This document shows positions 5,724 to 6,711 of a DNA stretch of 6,711 nucleotides, piece by piece (position 1 is the first letter of the stretch; each line of letters begins with the position of its first letter). Position numbers and translations under genes: made by a program. This DNA comes from Peptococcaceae bacterium (GTDB lineage: Bacteria; Bacillota; DSM-521; Neomoorellales; Neomoorellaceae): contig DOLC01000050.1 of the NCBI GenBank assembly GCA_003509545.1, positions 1-6,711 on the forward strand, given 5' to 3'. Below the pieces are notes generated by a model. The model ran no database searches. It had not been told where the DNA came from and saw only the letters and a list, made by a program, of their open reading frames with translations.

Positions 5724-6711
5724 ATGATAACCATACCCGGCAGAATATACCCCGATCGGGATTCACAGGAAAGGCTGGTCTCCTTCATGCGGCGTTTCCA
5801 GGCGACCAAGCGTAGCGCCTACCAGGCCTTAAGGCGGGGAGAAAGACCCGGAGAAATAGTAAAAGACCTCTACGATAAATTCTTCCCCAACGCCCGCTGG
5901 TGCCAGTGGGCTGTCAAAGACGCTGAAGCCACCATTGAGAGCCAGAAAGAGCAGGTCAAAATGCATGTCGCCGACCTGGAGACAAAAATAGAGAAGTCTG
6001 AGGAAAAGCTGGAACGCACCAGGGATAAACTTCGCAGGCACGGGATACTGGCAAGGCTGGGCAAGCTCCGCAATAAACTGGCCTACTGGAAGGGGTTCTT
6101 AGAGCGAGATGAAGTGCCGCCTGCTGTATTTGGTGGCAAGAAAAACCTGCTCCTCCTGCAGGAAGGGAGACTGACCAAAGAGGAGTGGCGGGAACTCAGG
6201 TCAAACTCCTTTTACTCCGTAGGCCAGGCCAACCAGAAGGGGTTGGAAGGCCAGTACGGCAACGCCAACACGGAAATCGTCTTTGATGAGGCTACCGGCT
6301 CTTTCCGCCTCAATGTCTACGTACCGTCGGTGACGGAAAACAAGAACGGTCGTGAAAGGAAAGAAGAGGACTGGGTCACGGTGCCCCTGGAAATACCTAT
6401 CCGTTACCGGGGCTTACTCCTGCAACACCTTCTCAAGGCCGGTGCCTATACGGTAAGGGTGGTCCGCAGGAACGGAAGGTTTGATTGTTTTATTTCTTTT
6501 CCCCTGGGCGACGATGCACCTGTAAACAAAGACCTACCCATGGCAGGGATAGACTTAAACCCCGATGTGGTGGCCGTAACCGTAGTCTTGCCGGACGGCA
6601 ATTTCCAGGTCTCACGCTGTTTCCGGGGCGCTGGGTTAGTCTATGTTTCCCATGAAAAGCGGGAATGGATAGCCGGGAACCTGGCCCAGGATATAGCCGG
6701 CTGGCTCGACA
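5724..6711 (+). CDS. tnpB: TnpB-family RNA-guided nuclease of IS607 element, partial (3' end outside window)
   Basis: The first 329 codons are open, and the window ends inside the gene. TnpB proteins are RuvC-type nucleases guided by an RNA made from the transposon's right end; they help the element persist. Seen: N-terminal strand MITIPGRIYP, a helical region, then a charged heptad-like stretch (about 64-128, rich in E, K and R) that looks like a coiled coil. A region at about 155-260 (SFYSVGQANQKG, then FRLNVYV and GRFDCFISFPL) follows, with RuvC motif I at 274-281 (AGIDLNPD, D277). In ISDra2 TnpB the equivalent Asp is residue 191, so this protein is about 85 residues longer before it. RuvC II and III and the zinc ribbon should lie beyond the window. 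ATG at 5724 follows AGGTGA by 14 nt. GTG at 5706, overlapping the tnpA end, is the alternative; either implies translation coupled to tnpA. Confidence 0.88.
   Translation, partial: MITIPGRIYPDRDSQERLVSFMRRFQATKRSAYQALRRGERPGEIVKDLYDKFFPNARWCQWAVKDAEATIESQKEQVKMHVADLETKIEKSEEKLERTRDKLRRHGILARLGKLRNKLAYWKGFLERDEVPPAVFGGKKNLLLLQEGRLTKEEWRELRSNSFYSVGQANQKGLEGQYGNANTEIVFDEATGSFRLNVYVPSVTENKNGRERKEEDWVTVPLEIPIRYRGLLLQHLLKAGAYTVRVVRRNGRFDCFISFPLGDDAPVNKDLPMAGIDLNPDVVAVTVVLPDGNFQVSRCFRGAGLVYVSHEKREWIAGNLAQDIAGWLD

Larger units (their letters stand above)
5025..6711 (+). mobile_element. IS607-family transposon, left part (right end outside window)
   Basis: Order: short non-coding left end, tnpA (serine recombinase), tnpB, continuing past the window. 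IS607 elements carry no classical terminal inverted repeats and insert without target duplication at GG-type dinucleotides, so the edge cannot be read directly. I place the left edge at about 5022-5030, where the flanking SplB-like frame stops and a GGG (5022-5024) lies. This leaves about 45 bp before tnpA. The right end, and the guide-RNA sequence usually encoded there, are not visible. Confidence 0.75.

Noticed and set aside
5315..5809. 164-codon minus-strand frame
   Set aside because: It is antisense to tnpA and the start of tnpB, with no motif of its own.

Overview
The window looks like chromosomal DNA from a moderately GC-rich, probably thermophilic Firmicute (Moorella/Ammonifex/Desulfotomaculum-like). 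I infer this from GC-rich coding with frequent AGG, CGG and ATA codons, purine-rich Shine-Dalgarno sites and protein style. It cannot be proved from the sequence alone.

Layout. (a) 1-1125, minus strand: a decayed DNA methyltransferase of the beta-type N6_N4_Mtase family. A one-base deletion destroys the DPPF catalytic motif, and a TAG replaces a probable Trp codon further on. The reading frame leaves the window just where motif I should begin. (b) 1179-3470, minus: an intact 763-aa cytosolic GH31 alpha-glucosidase, with a promoter and a long leader upstream. (c) 3471-4107: no gene. It holds the GH31 leader and promoter, a roughly 290-bp element bounded by imperfect inverted repeats and by an 8-bp direct repeat (CTATACAG), and a strong terminator for the next gene. 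(d) 4108-4551, minus: an Hsp20 small heat-shock protein with a good sigma-A-type promoter and a nine-G tract as ribosome-binding region. (e) 4628-5036: no intact gene, but two back-to-back gene scraps. One is a PIN-domain (VapC-like) piece on the plus strand. The other is a possible spore-photoproduct-lyase-like piece on the minus strand. (f) About 5025 to the end, plus: the left part of an IS607-type transposon, with an intact serine recombinase tnpA under a promoter that predicts leaderless mRNA, followed by a large tnpB cut by the window edge.

How it fits together. There is no single operon here. The GH31 enzyme and Hsp20 are two housekeeping-type genes with their own signals, set in a stretch that has collected insertions and gene debris. 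The IS607 tnpA/tnpB pair works as a unit: TnpA cuts and rejoins DNA, and TnpB is expected to be an RNA-guided nuclease using an RNA made from the element's right end, which lies outside the window. The best leads are the unexplained inverted-repeat element at 3659-3946, the enlarged coiled-coil TnpB, and the palindrome covering the tnpA -10 box and start codon.
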